This document shows positions 16,136 through 24,803 of a stretch of DNA of 64,000 nt, one piece after another. Origin of the DNA: Bacteroidales bacterium. GTDB taxonomy: Bacteria > Bacteroidota > Bacteroidia > Bacteroidales > UBA932. Every line of letters starts with the position of its first letter. Positions within the stretch are counted from its first letter, which is position 1. Location of the stretch: the NCBI GenBank assembly GCA_017447265.1, contig JAFSOA010000007.1:1-64000 (forward strand). The letters are read 5' to 3'. The notes beneath the pieces are model-generated. The model saw only the letters and a list, made by a program, of their open reading frames with translations, searched no databases and was not told the origin of the DNA. The position numbers were made by a program, and so were the translations under genes.

Positions 16136-17512
16136 ATGAAAAAAATTCTCTTCACCCTCGCCACCCTGCTCCTCATCGCGGGTGCCGGCGCCCAGACCAT
16201 CGGCCAGGCCGAACTTCAGGAGATCCGCGGCAGCTTCGTCAAAGATGCCGCCACCAAAGCCATCCAGAACGCCCTGACCCGCGACCGCGACATCAAGTCG
16301 TTTACCTATAATCACGAAAAAGACGGACAGATTGACCATTATTTCAAATACCGCTGCGACGTGCGGGGCATCACCAACCAGCTGAGCTCCGGCCGCTGCT
16401 GGATGTTTACCTCCATGAACGTGCTCCGTCCGACCGTGATGCAGAAATACGAATTGCGCGATTTCGATTTTTCGCACAACTACTGCTTCTTCTGGGATCA
16501 GTTTGAAAAAGCGAACCTCTTCCTAGAGAACGTCATTGCCACCACAGACCGCGACATCACCGACCGCGACGTGGAATTCTACTTCAAGGCGCCCGTCGCA
16601 GACGGCGGCGTCTGGAACCTCTTCTGGGACATCGCCGAGAAATACGGCGTGGTGCCGCAGAGCGTGATGCCGGAAACCGAGCACTCCAACAACACCGCCC
16701 AGCTGCGCGGCGTGCTCAACGAACTGCTCCGCACGGGTGGCTGGCACCTGCGCGAAATGGCCGCCTCTGGCGCCAAGAAGAAAGCCATAGAGGCCAAGAA
16801 GATCGAGATCATGAAGGAAGTGTACCGCGTGCTGGCGCTCTGCCTCGGCGAACCCCCGACGGAGTTCACCTGGCGTTACAAAGATGCCAAGGGCGAGGTC
16901 AAGACGCTGAGCATGACTCCGCAGGAGTTTTACAAGAGCATCGTTCCGGCCGACTACAACCCGGATTCATTCATTATGATCATGAACGACCCGACGCGCG
17001 AGTACTACAAGGTCTATGACATCGCCTCCTACCGCAACACCTATGAAGGCATCAACTGGCGCTATCTGAACCTGCCCAACGACGTGATCAAGAAGGCGGC
17101 CCTGGCCTCCATCAAGGACAATACGCCCCTCTACATTTCCTGCGACGTCGGCAAGCAGAGTGACCGTGCGAAGGGTATTATGGACGTGGACTACTACGAC
17201 TATGCCTCCCTCTTCGGCATCACGCTCGACATGGACAAGAAGGCCCGCATCCTGACCCGCCAGAGCGGTTCCTCCCACGCCATGACGCTCATCGCCTGCG
17301 ATACTGACGAGAACGACGTGCCCATCAAGTGGGAAGTCGAGAACAGCTGGGGCCCGGCCTCCGGCAACCACGGCTACGTGACCTTCACCGACGCCTGGTT
17401 TGACGCCTATCTCTTCCGCATCGTCATCCACAAGAAATACCTGGACGACAAGGTCATCAAGGCTGCCCAGCAAAAGCCTGTCCAGCTCCCTGCCTGGGAT
17501 TATATGTTCTAG
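16136..17512 (+). CDS. C1B aminopeptidase (bleomycin hydrolase / PepC type), exported
   Basis: Papain-like cysteine peptidase. Catalytic Cys88 is in SSGRCWMF with the oxyanion Gln82 upstream; the His is in SGSSHAMTLIA and the Asn in VENSWGP. The tail LPAWDYMF resembles the C-terminal arm that lines the active site in aminopeptidase C. A signal peptide MKKILFTLATLLLIAGAGAQ puts the mature enzyme in the periplasm, unlike cytosolic PepC. Length 458 is usual. It lies between pepP (8-base gap) and the nagB-like gene (18-base gap), so these three are probably one operon. Confidence 0.92.
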   Translation: MKKILFTLATLLLIAGAGAQTIGQAELQEIRGSFVKDAATKAIQNALTRDRDIKSFTYNHEKDGQIDHYFKYRCDVRGITNQLSSGRCWMFTSMNVLRPTVMQKYELRDFDFSHNYCFFWDQFEKANLFLENVIATTDRDITDRDVEFYFKAPVADGGVWNLFWDIAEKYGVVPQSVMPETEHSNNTAQLRGVLNELLRTGGWHLREMAASGAKKKAIEAKKIEIMKEVYRVLALCLGEPPTEFTWRYKDAKGEVKTLSMTPQEFYKSIVPADYNPDSFIMIMNDPTREYYKVYDIASYRNTYEGINWRYLNLPNDVIKKAALASIKDNTPLYISCDVGKQSDRAKGIMDVDYYDYASLFGITLDMDKKARILTRQSGSSHAMTLIACDTDENDVPIKWEVENSWGPASGNHGYVTFTDAWFDAYLFRIVIHKKYLDDKVIKAAQQKPVQLPAWDYMF

Positions 17513-17530
17513 TGGTCTTTCAGGATAACG

Positions 17531-19459
17531 ATGAAACGCGAGCATTTTACCCTCCCGTATGACGGCGGGCTCATCGAGAAGGACCTGCCGAAAGGAATCC
17601 TGCATTCCTACGAGAAAGTCTGGACCCACATCTACGAAGACGCGCATCCGGCTTCCCTGGCCGTCGCCGATGTCATCGTGGATGCCATCAACCATACGGA
17701 AGGCCGGCTTTTCCGCCTCGGCCTGACCACCGGCTCCACCCCCATCACACTCTACAATGAACTGGCCCGGCGCTACAAGGCCGGCAAGGTCTCGTTCAAG
17801 AACGTGGAGATCGTGTCGATCGACGAATACTATCCCTCCACCCACAAGCAGTACCAGAGCCGCAACTTCCAGCTGCACCAGGCCCTGCTCGACAAAGTGG
17901 ATATCCTCGAAGAAAACATCCATATTCCCGACGGCAGCGTGCCGCGCAACAAACTCAGCGAATATAACGATTATTTCGACAAAAATGCCCGCGACCTCGA
18001 CCTGCTGGTCATCGGTATCGGAGAACAGGGTCAGGTGGGCTTCAACGAAGCCGGCACCACGGCCAACAGCCGCACCCGTGCCGTCCGTCTATCCCATGCT
18101 TCGCGTAAGATCCAGTCCCGCAACTTCCACGGCGAAATGGACGTCACCCCCACGATGGCACTGACCCTCGGCATCAGCACGATGTTTTCCGCCAAGAAAA
18201 TCATCCTGATGGCCTGGGGCGAAAACAAAGCCGCCGCCGTCAAGGCGATTGCCGAAGGCGATCCCGACGTCGCCTGCCCCGCATCCCTCCTGCAGGGTCA
18301 CGAGAACATCAGCTTCTATGTGGACCAGAATGCCGGCGCGCAATTGACCCGCGTCGTCACGCCCTGGCTCATCGGCCCGTGCGACTGGACACGCAAATTC
18401 ATCCGTGGCGCCGTGGTCTGGCTCTGCCAGACGGTTCACAAACCGATCCTCAAGCTCACGGAAAAAGACTACCTCGACAATTCGCTCGATGAACTGATCG
18501 AGAAATTCGGCCCCTACGACAAGATCAACATCGACGTATTCAACGACCTGCAGCATACCATCACCGGCTGGCCGGGCGGCAAACCCAATGCCGATGACAG
18601 CACGCGTCCCGTGGCGGCCAAGCCGTTCCCGAAGACCGTGCTGATCTTCTCCCCGCATCCCGACGACGACGTGATCTCGATGGGCGGCACCTTCATCCGC
18701 CTCGCCAGTCAGGGCCACAACGTCCACGTGGCGTACGAGACCTCGGGCAATGTGGCCGTGCACGACGACGTGGTGCTCCAGCACATGGACTGTGCCTACC
18801 AGCTGGGGTTCGCCGACAAGTTCGACGAAGTGAAGAAGTTGGTTGACAGCAAAGTCCCGGGCGAACCGGAACCACGTGCCCTGCTCGATATCAAAGGTGC
18901 CATCCGTCGCAGCGAGGCCCGCGGTGCCGTCCGCTCTTTCGGGCTGAACGACAACACCAACGCGCATTTCCTCAACCTCCCGTTCTACGAATCGGGCGGC
19001 ATCAAGAAGAATCCCCGCACGCAGGCCGACGTCGACATCATCAAGAAACTCATCTCCGACCTCAAGCCGCAGATGATCTTCATGGCCGGTGACCTTGCCG
19101 ACCCGCACGGAACGCACCGCGTCTGTACGGAAGCGGCGCTCGAAGCGGTCGAGCAGTTGCGTGAAGAGGGTAGCCCGTGGATGGCCGATACCCACATCTG
19201 GCTCTATCGCGGTGCCTGGATGGAATGGGAACTCGGCCGCGTCGATATGGCCGTCCCGTTGAGCCCCGACGAGGTGATCAAGAAACGCCACGCCATCTTC
19301 CGGCACCTGTCGCAGAAAGACATCGTTCCCTTCCCGGGCGACGACTCCCGCGAATTCTGGCAGCGCGCCGAAGAGCGCACCCAGAACACCGCCCGCCTCT
19401 ACGACGAACTCGGCATGGCCGAATACCAGGCCATCGAGGTCTTCCTGAAGCTCTGCTAG
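17531..19459 (+). CDS. nagB: NagB-type sugar-phosphate isomerase/deaminase fused to a PIG-L (LmbE) deacetylase domain
   Basis: Residues about 25-300 form a NagB/6-phosphogluconolactonase domain (LGLTTGSTPITLYNEL, IVSIDEYYP, GIGEQGQVGFNEAG, MALTLGISTM). Residues about 365-640 form a PIG-L zinc deacetylase domain with SPHPDDDVISMGG (376-380 HPDDD) and GDLADPHGTHRVC. The long two-domain form is common in Bacteroidetes and annotated as glucosamine-6-phosphate deaminase. Oddly, the motif usually GxGxDGHIAFNEP here has Gln166 and Gln168 where E. coli NagB has catalytic Asp141 and His143; Asp98 and Glu173 remain. Deaminase activity is therefore uncertain. Confidence 0.82.
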   Translation: MKREHFTLPYDGGLIEKDLPKGILHSYEKVWTHIYEDAHPASLAVADVIVDAINHTEGRLFRLGLTTGSTPITLYNELARRYKAGKVSFKNVEIVSIDEYYPSTHKQYQSRNFQLHQALLDKVDILEENIHIPDGSVPRNKLSEYNDYFDKNARDLDLLVIGIGEQGQVGFNEAGTTANSRTRAVRLSHASRKIQSRNFHGEMDVTPTMALTLGISTMFSAKKIILMAWGENKAAAVKAIAEGDPDVACPASLLQGHENISFYVDQNAGAQLTRVVTPWLIGPCDWTRKFIRGAVVWLCQTVHKPILKLTEKDYLDNSLDELIEKFGPYDKINIDVFNDLQHTITGWPGGKPNADDSTRPVAAKPFPKTVLIFSPHPDDDVISMGGTFIRLASQGHNVHVAYETSGNVAVHDDVVLQHMDCAYQLGFADKFDEVKKLVDSKVPGEPEPRALLDIKGAIRRSEARGAVRSFGLNDNTNAHFLNLPFYESGGIKKNPRTQADVDIIKKLISDLKPQMIFMAGDLADPHGTHRVCTEAALEAVEQLREEGSPWMADTHIWLYRGAWMEWELGRVDMAVPLSPDEVIKKRHAIFRHLSQKDIVPFPGDDSREFWQRAEERTQNTARLYDELGMAEYQAIEVFLKLC

Positions 19460-19485
19460 CCGGTCCCTGCAGCACCCTAAAAACG

Positions 19486-19571
19486 ATTCCGTCCACGAAA
19501 ACGGCCTGTTTCGTGGACGGAATGTTGTTTTAGAGGCTCCCGTCCACGTTTTGATGGGTTTTTGTGGACGG
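19486..19571. repeat. Twin inverted-repeat hairpins between convergent genes
   Basis: Hairpin 1: a perfect 15-bp stem (attccgtccacgaaa, 19486-19500; partner 19509-19523) with an 8-base loop. Hairpin 2: ccgtccac (19540-19547) with gtggacgg (19564-19571) and a 16-base T-rich loop. The two share the core CCGTCCAC/GTGGACGG. They fill the gap between the ends of nagB (plus) and an S9 peptidase gene (minus), so they may act as a two-way terminator or be a REP-like element. Confidence 0.8.
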
Positions 19572-19582
19572 AATGCCCGAAG

Positions 19583-21685
19583 CTACTTGCAATAGGTATC
19601 CAGCCAGGCGAAGAACTCGCGGTTCCAGTGGATGGAGTTCTGGGGCTTGAGGATCCAGTGGTTCTCGTCGGGGAAGAGGATCATCTTCGACGGGACGCCC
19701 ATCATCTGGGCGGCGTTGAAGGCCGACATGCCCTGCTCGACGGGGACGCGGTAGTCCAGTTCGCCGTGGGTCACCAGAATCGGGGTATCCCAGTTCTGGA
19801 CCAATTTGTGCGGCGAATTGGCGTAGTGCCGGACGGATGCCGGTGTCTTGCTCCACGGCGAGCCAGCCATGTAGACGCCGGGGGTCTTGCAGCCGCCGTT
19901 GTCCCAGTCAGGGAACCACATCTCCTCGGTCGACATGTACATCGACTCCTCGTTGAAGATGCCGGCGTGCGCCACGAAGGCCGAGAAGCGGCCCTGGTGG
20001 ATGCCCGCCAGGTAGTACACGGAGTAACCGCCATAGCTGGCGCCCACGGCTGCCATCTTGCCCACATACGGCTCCGCCTTCAGCGCGTCAGCCGCCGAGA
20101 AGTAGTCGCGCATGTTCTGGCCGATGTAGTCGCCGGAGATCTGTTCGCACCACTCCTGGCCGAAGGCCGTCGTGCCGCGCCGGTTCGGCAGCACCACGAT
20201 GTAGCCCTGCGAGGCCATCAGGCGATAGTTCCAGCGGTACGACCAGCCCTGCGTGATGGCACCTTGCGGACCGCCGAGGCAGAGCAGGATGGCCGGGTAC
20301 TTCTTCGCAGGGTCGAACTTGGGCGGATAGACCACCCAGGTCAGCATCTTCTTGCCGTCGGAGGTCGGAATCCAGCGCTCTTCCACCTTGGGCTGCTCGA
20401 GCTTGGCGAAGATCTCGTCGTTCTCGTGCGATAGCACCGTCCAGGAGCCGTTGGCCAACGACACCGACACGATCTCGGCCGGGCGCATCAGCGTGGTCTG
20501 GGTGGTGATGATGCGGTCGCCCACGAGGATCGGGCTGCCGAAGTCGGCCCATTCGTGCTCGGGCGTCACGCGGGTGAAATGACCCTGCAGGTCTGTCTTC
20601 CAGATCTCCTTCACGCCTTCCACTTCGGCGTTGAAGTAAATCTCCCTGGAATCGGGCGACCAGACAGGCGACCCCACGTTGTACTTGAAGTTCTCCGAGA
20701 GTTCAATGCGCTCGCCGCTGACGATCGGCGAGATGAACAGGCGCACCTTGTCGGCTTCGTAGCCGTCGCGCTCCATGCTCAGCCAGGCGATGGTCGAGCC
20801 GTCGGGCGACCACACGGGTTCCGTGTCGTAGCCCATCATGCCGGCCGAGGCGTTGTACTGCGGATGGCCGATGCCCGACTGCTCTTCCATGTTGTAGACA
20901 TAGATGTCGGTATTGGTGGAGAAGGCGTAGTCGCGGCCGGTGAGCTTGCGGCAGGAATAGGCGATCTGGTGGGAATTCGGGGCGAAGTCGAGCTGCTCCA
21001 GGCCGCCGAAAGGCTCGGTGGGGAGTTCGAACGGTGCGCCGTCGAGGATGTCGACGCCGGCGCCGAGGGTCTTGCCGTCGAAGGTTGCATAGTAGGTATG
21101 CGGGATGTTCTCCACGAAGTGGTCCCAGTGCCGGTACATCAGGCCTTCGATGGTGCGGGCCGTCGATTTGGCCAGGTCAGGATAGATGTCGACGGGCTTC
21201 TTGGCCACCTTGAACTCGCTGACATACATCACATATTTGCCGTCGGGGTGGATCTTGAACTCCGACATGCCGCCAGGCACGTCGCTTACGCAGCGGGCAC
21301 CCGTGCCGTCGGCATTCATCACGTACATCTGGCCGCCGGACAGGTAGGCGATACGCTTGCCGCCTTCGATCCAGCGGGCATTCGAGATGCTCTTGGGCGC
21401 GTGCGTCAGCTGGCGGTTGTCCGTGCCGTCGATGTTCATCACGAAGAGGTTGCGGTTGCTGCGGTTCTGCTCGATGGAGGTGTACGCTACGCCGTAGAGG
21501 ATCTTCGTGCCGTCGGGCGAGACCTGCAGGTCGGTGATCTTGCCCATCTGATGCATGATTTCAGGAGTGAAATGGCCGTCGACAACGGCGACTTCGTGCT
21601 TCTCGAGCACGGGTTCTTTCGGCGCTTTTTCGCCGCAGGCGCTCACAAGAGCCATGACAGTCAATGCAATAACAAATCTTTTCAT
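19583..21685 (-). CDS. S9 family serine peptidase, DPP5/acylaminoacyl-peptidase type, lipoprotein
   Basis: Prolyl-oligopeptidase-clan enzyme. The start MKRFVIALTVMALVSACGEK at 21685 gives a lipoprotein signal with Cys17; the longer frame only adds residues from the preceding gene's end. A seven-bladed WD40/TolB-like propeller (VSPDGTKILYG, WSPDGSTIAWLS, WSPDSREIYF) precedes an alpha/beta hydrolase domain with the nucleophile in GASYGGYSVYY, Asp in THGELDYRVPVE and His in DENHWIL. The opening HFTPEIMHQMGKITDLQVSPD resembles P. gingivalis DPP5, which releases dipeptides. It begins 4 bases after the upstream S9 gene, so the two are cotranscribed. Confidence 0.93.
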   Translation of the reverse strand: MKRFVIALTVMALVSACGEKAPKEPVLEKHEVAVVDGHFTPEIMHQMGKITDLQVSPDGTKILYGVAYTSIEQNRSNRNLFVMNIDGTDNRQLTHAPKSISNARWIEGGKRIAYLSGGQMYVMNADGTGARCVSDVPGGMSEFKIHPDGKYVMYVSEFKVAKKPVDIYPDLAKSTARTIEGLMYRHWDHFVENIPHTYYATFDGKTLGAGVDILDGAPFELPTEPFGGLEQLDFAPNSHQIAYSCRKLTGRDYAFSTNTDIYVYNMEEQSGIGHPQYNASAGMMGYDTEPVWSPDGSTIAWLSMERDGYEADKVRLFISPIVSGERIELSENFKYNVGSPVWSPDSREIYFNAEVEGVKEIWKTDLQGHFTRVTPEHEWADFGSPILVGDRIITTQTTLMRPAEIVSVSLANGSWTVLSHENDEIFAKLEQPKVEERWIPTSDGKKMLTWVVYPPKFDPAKKYPAILLCLGGPQGAITQGWSYRWNYRLMASQGYIVVLPNRRGTTAFGQEWCEQISGDYIGQNMRDYFSAADALKAEPYVGKMAAVGASYGGYSVYYLAGIHQGRFSAFVAHAGIFNEESMYMSTEEMWFPDWDNGGCKTPGVYMAGSPWSKTPASVRHYANSPHKLVQNWDTPILVTHGELDYRVPVEQGMSAFNAAQMMGVPSKMILFPDENHWILKPQNSIHWNREFFAWLDTYCK

Positions 21686-21689
21686 AGGA

Positions 21690-24572
21690 TTACTGTTCAT
21701 CTTCGTAACCATATCCCAATTCAATTCCCTTCAGAGTAGCCGGCACGCCCTTCGACATCCAGACGGGCATCGGAGCGCCCTTGAGGAAGTGGTCGAAGAA
21801 CTGGCTGAGGCGTATGCTCAGGTCCTTGCGGTTGCGGCGCTCACGCAGGTTGTGCGCCTCGTCGTTGTACTGCAGCATCCAGGCCTGCTTGCCCATGCGG
21901 CGCAGACCGTTGTAGAATTCGATGCCCTGCCACCACGGCACGGCGCCGTCCGCGTCGTTGTGCATGATCAGCACGGGCGTGGTCACGTTCGGCACGAAGA
22001 ACAGCGGGGAGTTCTCCACGTAGAGGTCGAATCCGTCCCACAGGTTCTTGCCGATACGGCTCTGGCCTTCCTCATACTGGCCCGTGCGCGCGATGCCGCT
22101 CTCCCAGCGGATGCCGCCGTACGCACTGGTCATGTTGCTGACCGGGGCGCCGGCGCCGGCTGCCTTGAAGCGGTTCGTCTGGCCGATCAGGTAGGCCACC
22201 TGGTAGCCGCCCCAGCTCTGGCCCTGGATGGCCATGTTGTCACCGTCCACCCACGGGAACTCGCAGAGCATGTCGCAGCCCGGCATCAGGCACTTGAGGC
22301 AGCTCTGGCCCGGATGGCCGTCGGTATACACGAGGTCGGGCACGAAGACGATGTATTCGTTGCTCACGAAATACGGGATATTGATGGTCGAGGCGCTCGG
22401 TGCGGGGACGCGGGAGTTGTAAAGGGTCTCGGAGTTCTTCTCGTAGAAGTAGATCATGACCGGATACTTCTTCGCCGGATCGAAGTTCTCGGGCTTGAAG
22501 AGCAGGCCTTCGAGCGGCTTGCCGTCTTCGCTGGTCCAGCTCACGAGTTCCACCGTACCCCAGTTGTAGTCGCGCTGCTGCGGGTTGATGTCGCTCATCT
22601 GCTGCTGGGTCTTGAAGTTGTCGCGCGTCATCCAGACGTTGTTGCCGTCCTCGAAGTTGCCGCGGGTGTAGATGTAGGCGTTGCCCTTCTTGCCTGCCGA
22701 CACGGCCAGGCCGGAGAAGTTGTAGGGGCCTTCGACCATTTTCTGCAGCTTCGCTTTCTTCTTGGTGATATCCTTCATCGCATAGCCGCGCTCCTTGGTG
22801 ACATGGTTGAAGGTCGTGAACCAGGCCGGCTTGCCGGTCTTCACCTCAGCTGCGCCGAAGCCCATCGGACCGCGGGCCTCCGGGTCGGAATACGGGTTGG
22901 TGTAGTTGTAGGTGGTCTTGGTCTCGCGGCCCTTGCCCTCGGTCACGCGGAACGGCGCCACAGCACCCGTCGGGTCGAACTGCCAGAGATCGTACTGGTC
23001 GGGGATCCAGAAGAACTTCGCGTCTTCCGCCCAGATGGCGCGGCCCCAGGCACCCGGATCGGCCGGATGGTCATCTTCTTCGTTCCAGAAGGTGACGCCG
23101 AGCCGGGAGGTGAGTTCCTTGAATTCGCCGGTGGCCAGCGTATAGAGATACCAGTTGTTTTCCTTGGAATGGAAGCCGACCGCGTAGGCGCCGTCGGGCG
23201 AGATGGACAGGTTGCTGAACGGAGCGTCCTTGCAAATGAGCTCGCGGCTGCCGTCCTTGAGGGAGAGCTTGTAGATGTCGTTGTGGGCGGCATAGCTCCA
23301 GCTGCGCTGCACGCGATACGGCTTGTCCGTGGTGACAATCAGGTAATCCTGCTTGTTCTTGTCGCCGACGGCCACGTTCTGGATCACTTCGTCGGCCAGC
23401 TGCACGAAACCGCTGCCGTCAAAGTTTACCTTGGCCAGGTAGGTGCGGCCCTGTTCGCGCCGCAGGTTGTTCTTCTGGACGGGCTGGATGTATTCGTCGT
23501 TCCAGACCCAGATGTCCAGTTTGGGCTGCTCGAAGTCCACCAGCGTGGTGTCTTTTTCGCGCGGGATGGGGCAGGTGCCGAAGGTCACGAAGCCGTCGTG
23601 GAACTCGGCGCCGCGGGCGTCACCCAGTTTCCAGCCCTTCGGAAGGACGCCGCCGTCGTGGGCCACGGCCTTGACGGCCTTCGCGCCGTCATAGAGATAC
23701 AGGTCGAGGGTCTTCTTGGCATCCTTGGCCGTATCGAGGGTGGCGAAAAACGCCAGGCGGTCGGCCTTGTCGTTGAACGAAAGGCTCTTGAAGGTAGCCG
23801 CCTTCTCGCCGGTCAGCACTTCGGTCGTTGCCTTGGTGGCCGGATCATAGACGAAGACGCCGCGCACGTGCACGCTGTCTTTCTTGTCGGGCTTGGTGAT
23901 GTAGGCGACCTTGTTGCCTTCCTTCGATACGATGAACGACTCCACGCACTCGATGGTGTCGATGGCGTTCGTATAGATATTGAGGATGTACAGGTTGTCC
24001 TTGGTCGGCTTCGGAGCCGGCTTCTCGGGTTTCTCGGACTTTTCAGGCTTCTCAGGCTTCTCGCCGGGTTTCGCCTGTGCCTTTTTCTCTTTCGGGTCGG
24101 GCTTCGGAGCGGGTTTCTCCGCTTCCTGGAAGGCCACGAAGCCCGTCAGCTTGTCGCCCATCCTGGGCGTTTTGACCATCGGCCAGGTTTCAATCTTGCC
24201 GGTGGCCAGGTCGAGGACGCCGAGGCTGTCCTTGGGCATCTCGTTGGGTTTCTTCTTGTCAATCTTCGCCTGGCGGGTCTCCTGGAACTTCGGCGTGATG
24301 CGATAGACGAGTTTCTTGCCGTCTTCCGAAATCCTGGCACCGGTTGCGCGCTCCAGGTCATAGGTCTTGCCGGTCTTCACGTTGTAGAGATGGAGCACCA
24401 GGTCTCCCTCCTGTGGGGCGACGGTCCAGCGGGCCCAGTCACCGTCGTTCTGGACGGAGAGTCCGCTCACGCTCTTCCAAGCGTCATAGACGGAGTGATC
24501 AAGCGGGGGTTTGGCGGCAAAAGCGCTGAGTGTCACCAGCATCGCCGCTGCGAAAAGGATGGTTTTTTTCAT
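21690..24572 (-). CDS. S9 family prolyl-oligopeptidase-like serine peptidase, exported, with a Lys/Glu/Pro-rich insert
   Basis: Start MKKTILFAAAMLVTLSAFAA at 24572 gives a clear signal peptide; 960 residues. The N-terminal propeller is interrupted at about 151-191 by a low-complexity insert made of EKPEKP and PKPDPKEKK units. The hydrolase domain has Ser in GQSWGGYQVAYL, Asp in HNDADGAVPWWQG and His in NDEAHNLRERRNRKD. Expected location is the periplasm. Large S9 proteins of this kind are common in Bacteroidetes and usually act on peptides; the exact specificity cannot be read. A good promoter lies at 24612-24643. Confidence 0.92.
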   Translation of the reverse strand: MKKTILFAAAMLVTLSAFAAKPPLDHSVYDAWKSVSGLSVQNDGDWARWTVAPQEGDLVLHLYNVKTGKTYDLERATGARISEDGKKLVYRITPKFQETRQAKIDKKKPNEMPKDSLGVLDLATGKIETWPMVKTPRMGDKLTGFVAFQEAEKPAPKPDPKEKKAQAKPGEKPEKPEKSEKPEKPAPKPTKDNLYILNIYTNAIDTIECVESFIVSKEGNKVAYITKPDKKDSVHVRGVFVYDPATKATTEVLTGEKAATFKSLSFNDKADRLAFFATLDTAKDAKKTLDLYLYDGAKAVKAVAHDGGVLPKGWKLGDARGAEFHDGFVTFGTCPIPREKDTTLVDFEQPKLDIWVWNDEYIQPVQKNNLRREQGRTYLAKVNFDGSGFVQLADEVIQNVAVGDKNKQDYLIVTTDKPYRVQRSWSYAAHNDIYKLSLKDGSRELICKDAPFSNLSISPDGAYAVGFHSKENNWYLYTLATGEFKELTSRLGVTFWNEEDDHPADPGAWGRAIWAEDAKFFWIPDQYDLWQFDPTGAVAPFRVTEGKGRETKTTYNYTNPYSDPEARGPMGFGAAEVKTGKPAWFTTFNHVTKERGYAMKDITKKKAKLQKMVEGPYNFSGLAVSAGKKGNAYIYTRGNFEDGNNVWMTRDNFKTQQQMSDINPQQRDYNWGTVELVSWTSEDGKPLEGLLFKPENFDPAKKYPVMIYFYEKNSETLYNSRVPAPSASTINIPYFVSNEYIVFVPDLVYTDGHPGQSCLKCLMPGCDMLCEFPWVDGDNMAIQGQSWGGYQVAYLIGQTNRFKAAGAGAPVSNMTSAYGGIRWESGIARTGQYEEGQSRIGKNLWDGFDLYVENSPLFFVPNVTTPVLIMHNDADGAVPWWQGIEFYNGLRRMGKQAWMLQYNDEAHNLRERRNRKDLSIRLSQFFDHFLKGAPMPVWMSKGVPATLKGIELGYGYEDEQ

Positions 24573-24611
24573 ATGAGAATTGATTTGTTCTAATCTTGCT
24601 GAAGCAATTCT

Positions 24612-24643
24612 CAAAAATACGAAAAAACTTCATTTTCGCCAAA
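24612..24643 (-). promoter_or_regulatory. Promoter of the S9 peptidase pair
   Basis: Minus strand TTTG (24643-24640), 20 bases, then TATTTTTG (24619-24612). The upstream TTTG lies inside one copy of the 20-base direct repeat found again at 27117-27136. Confidence 0.7.
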
Positions 24644-24653
24644 CAGCCGCAAG
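24634..24653. repeat. 20-bp direct repeat, copy 1
   Basis: The stretch tttcgccaaacagccgcaag occurs here and again, identical and in the same orientation, at 27117-27136. The two copies bracket the blaR1/blaI-like genes and their flanks. Confidence 0.85.
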
Positions 24654-24720
24654 TTCATCGGCCTCTTGGCCCCCTCCGGGGGCGGTCTCTTTGCGCCTAC
24701 CCCCGATTCCGGCCCTTGCC

Positions 24721-24757
24721 GCAAAACAATCGGCCCCACAACGCGTGTGAGGCCGAT
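24721..24757 (-). terminator. Terminator after the BlaR1-like gene
   Basis: Minus strand ATCGGCCTCACA, CGCGT, TGTGGGGCCGAT: a stem of about 12 pairs with one G-T pair, then TGTTTT. A weaker stem, AGCC/GGCT with a T run, sits closer to the stop at 24778-24795. The 24615-24803 gap otherwise holds only the S9 promoter, one repeat copy and a GC hairpin near 24670. Confidence 0.65.
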
Positions 24758-24803
24758 CATCTTGCGCCTGACTGACGGAAAAAAGCCTCCAGGCTATTGT
24801 GAA

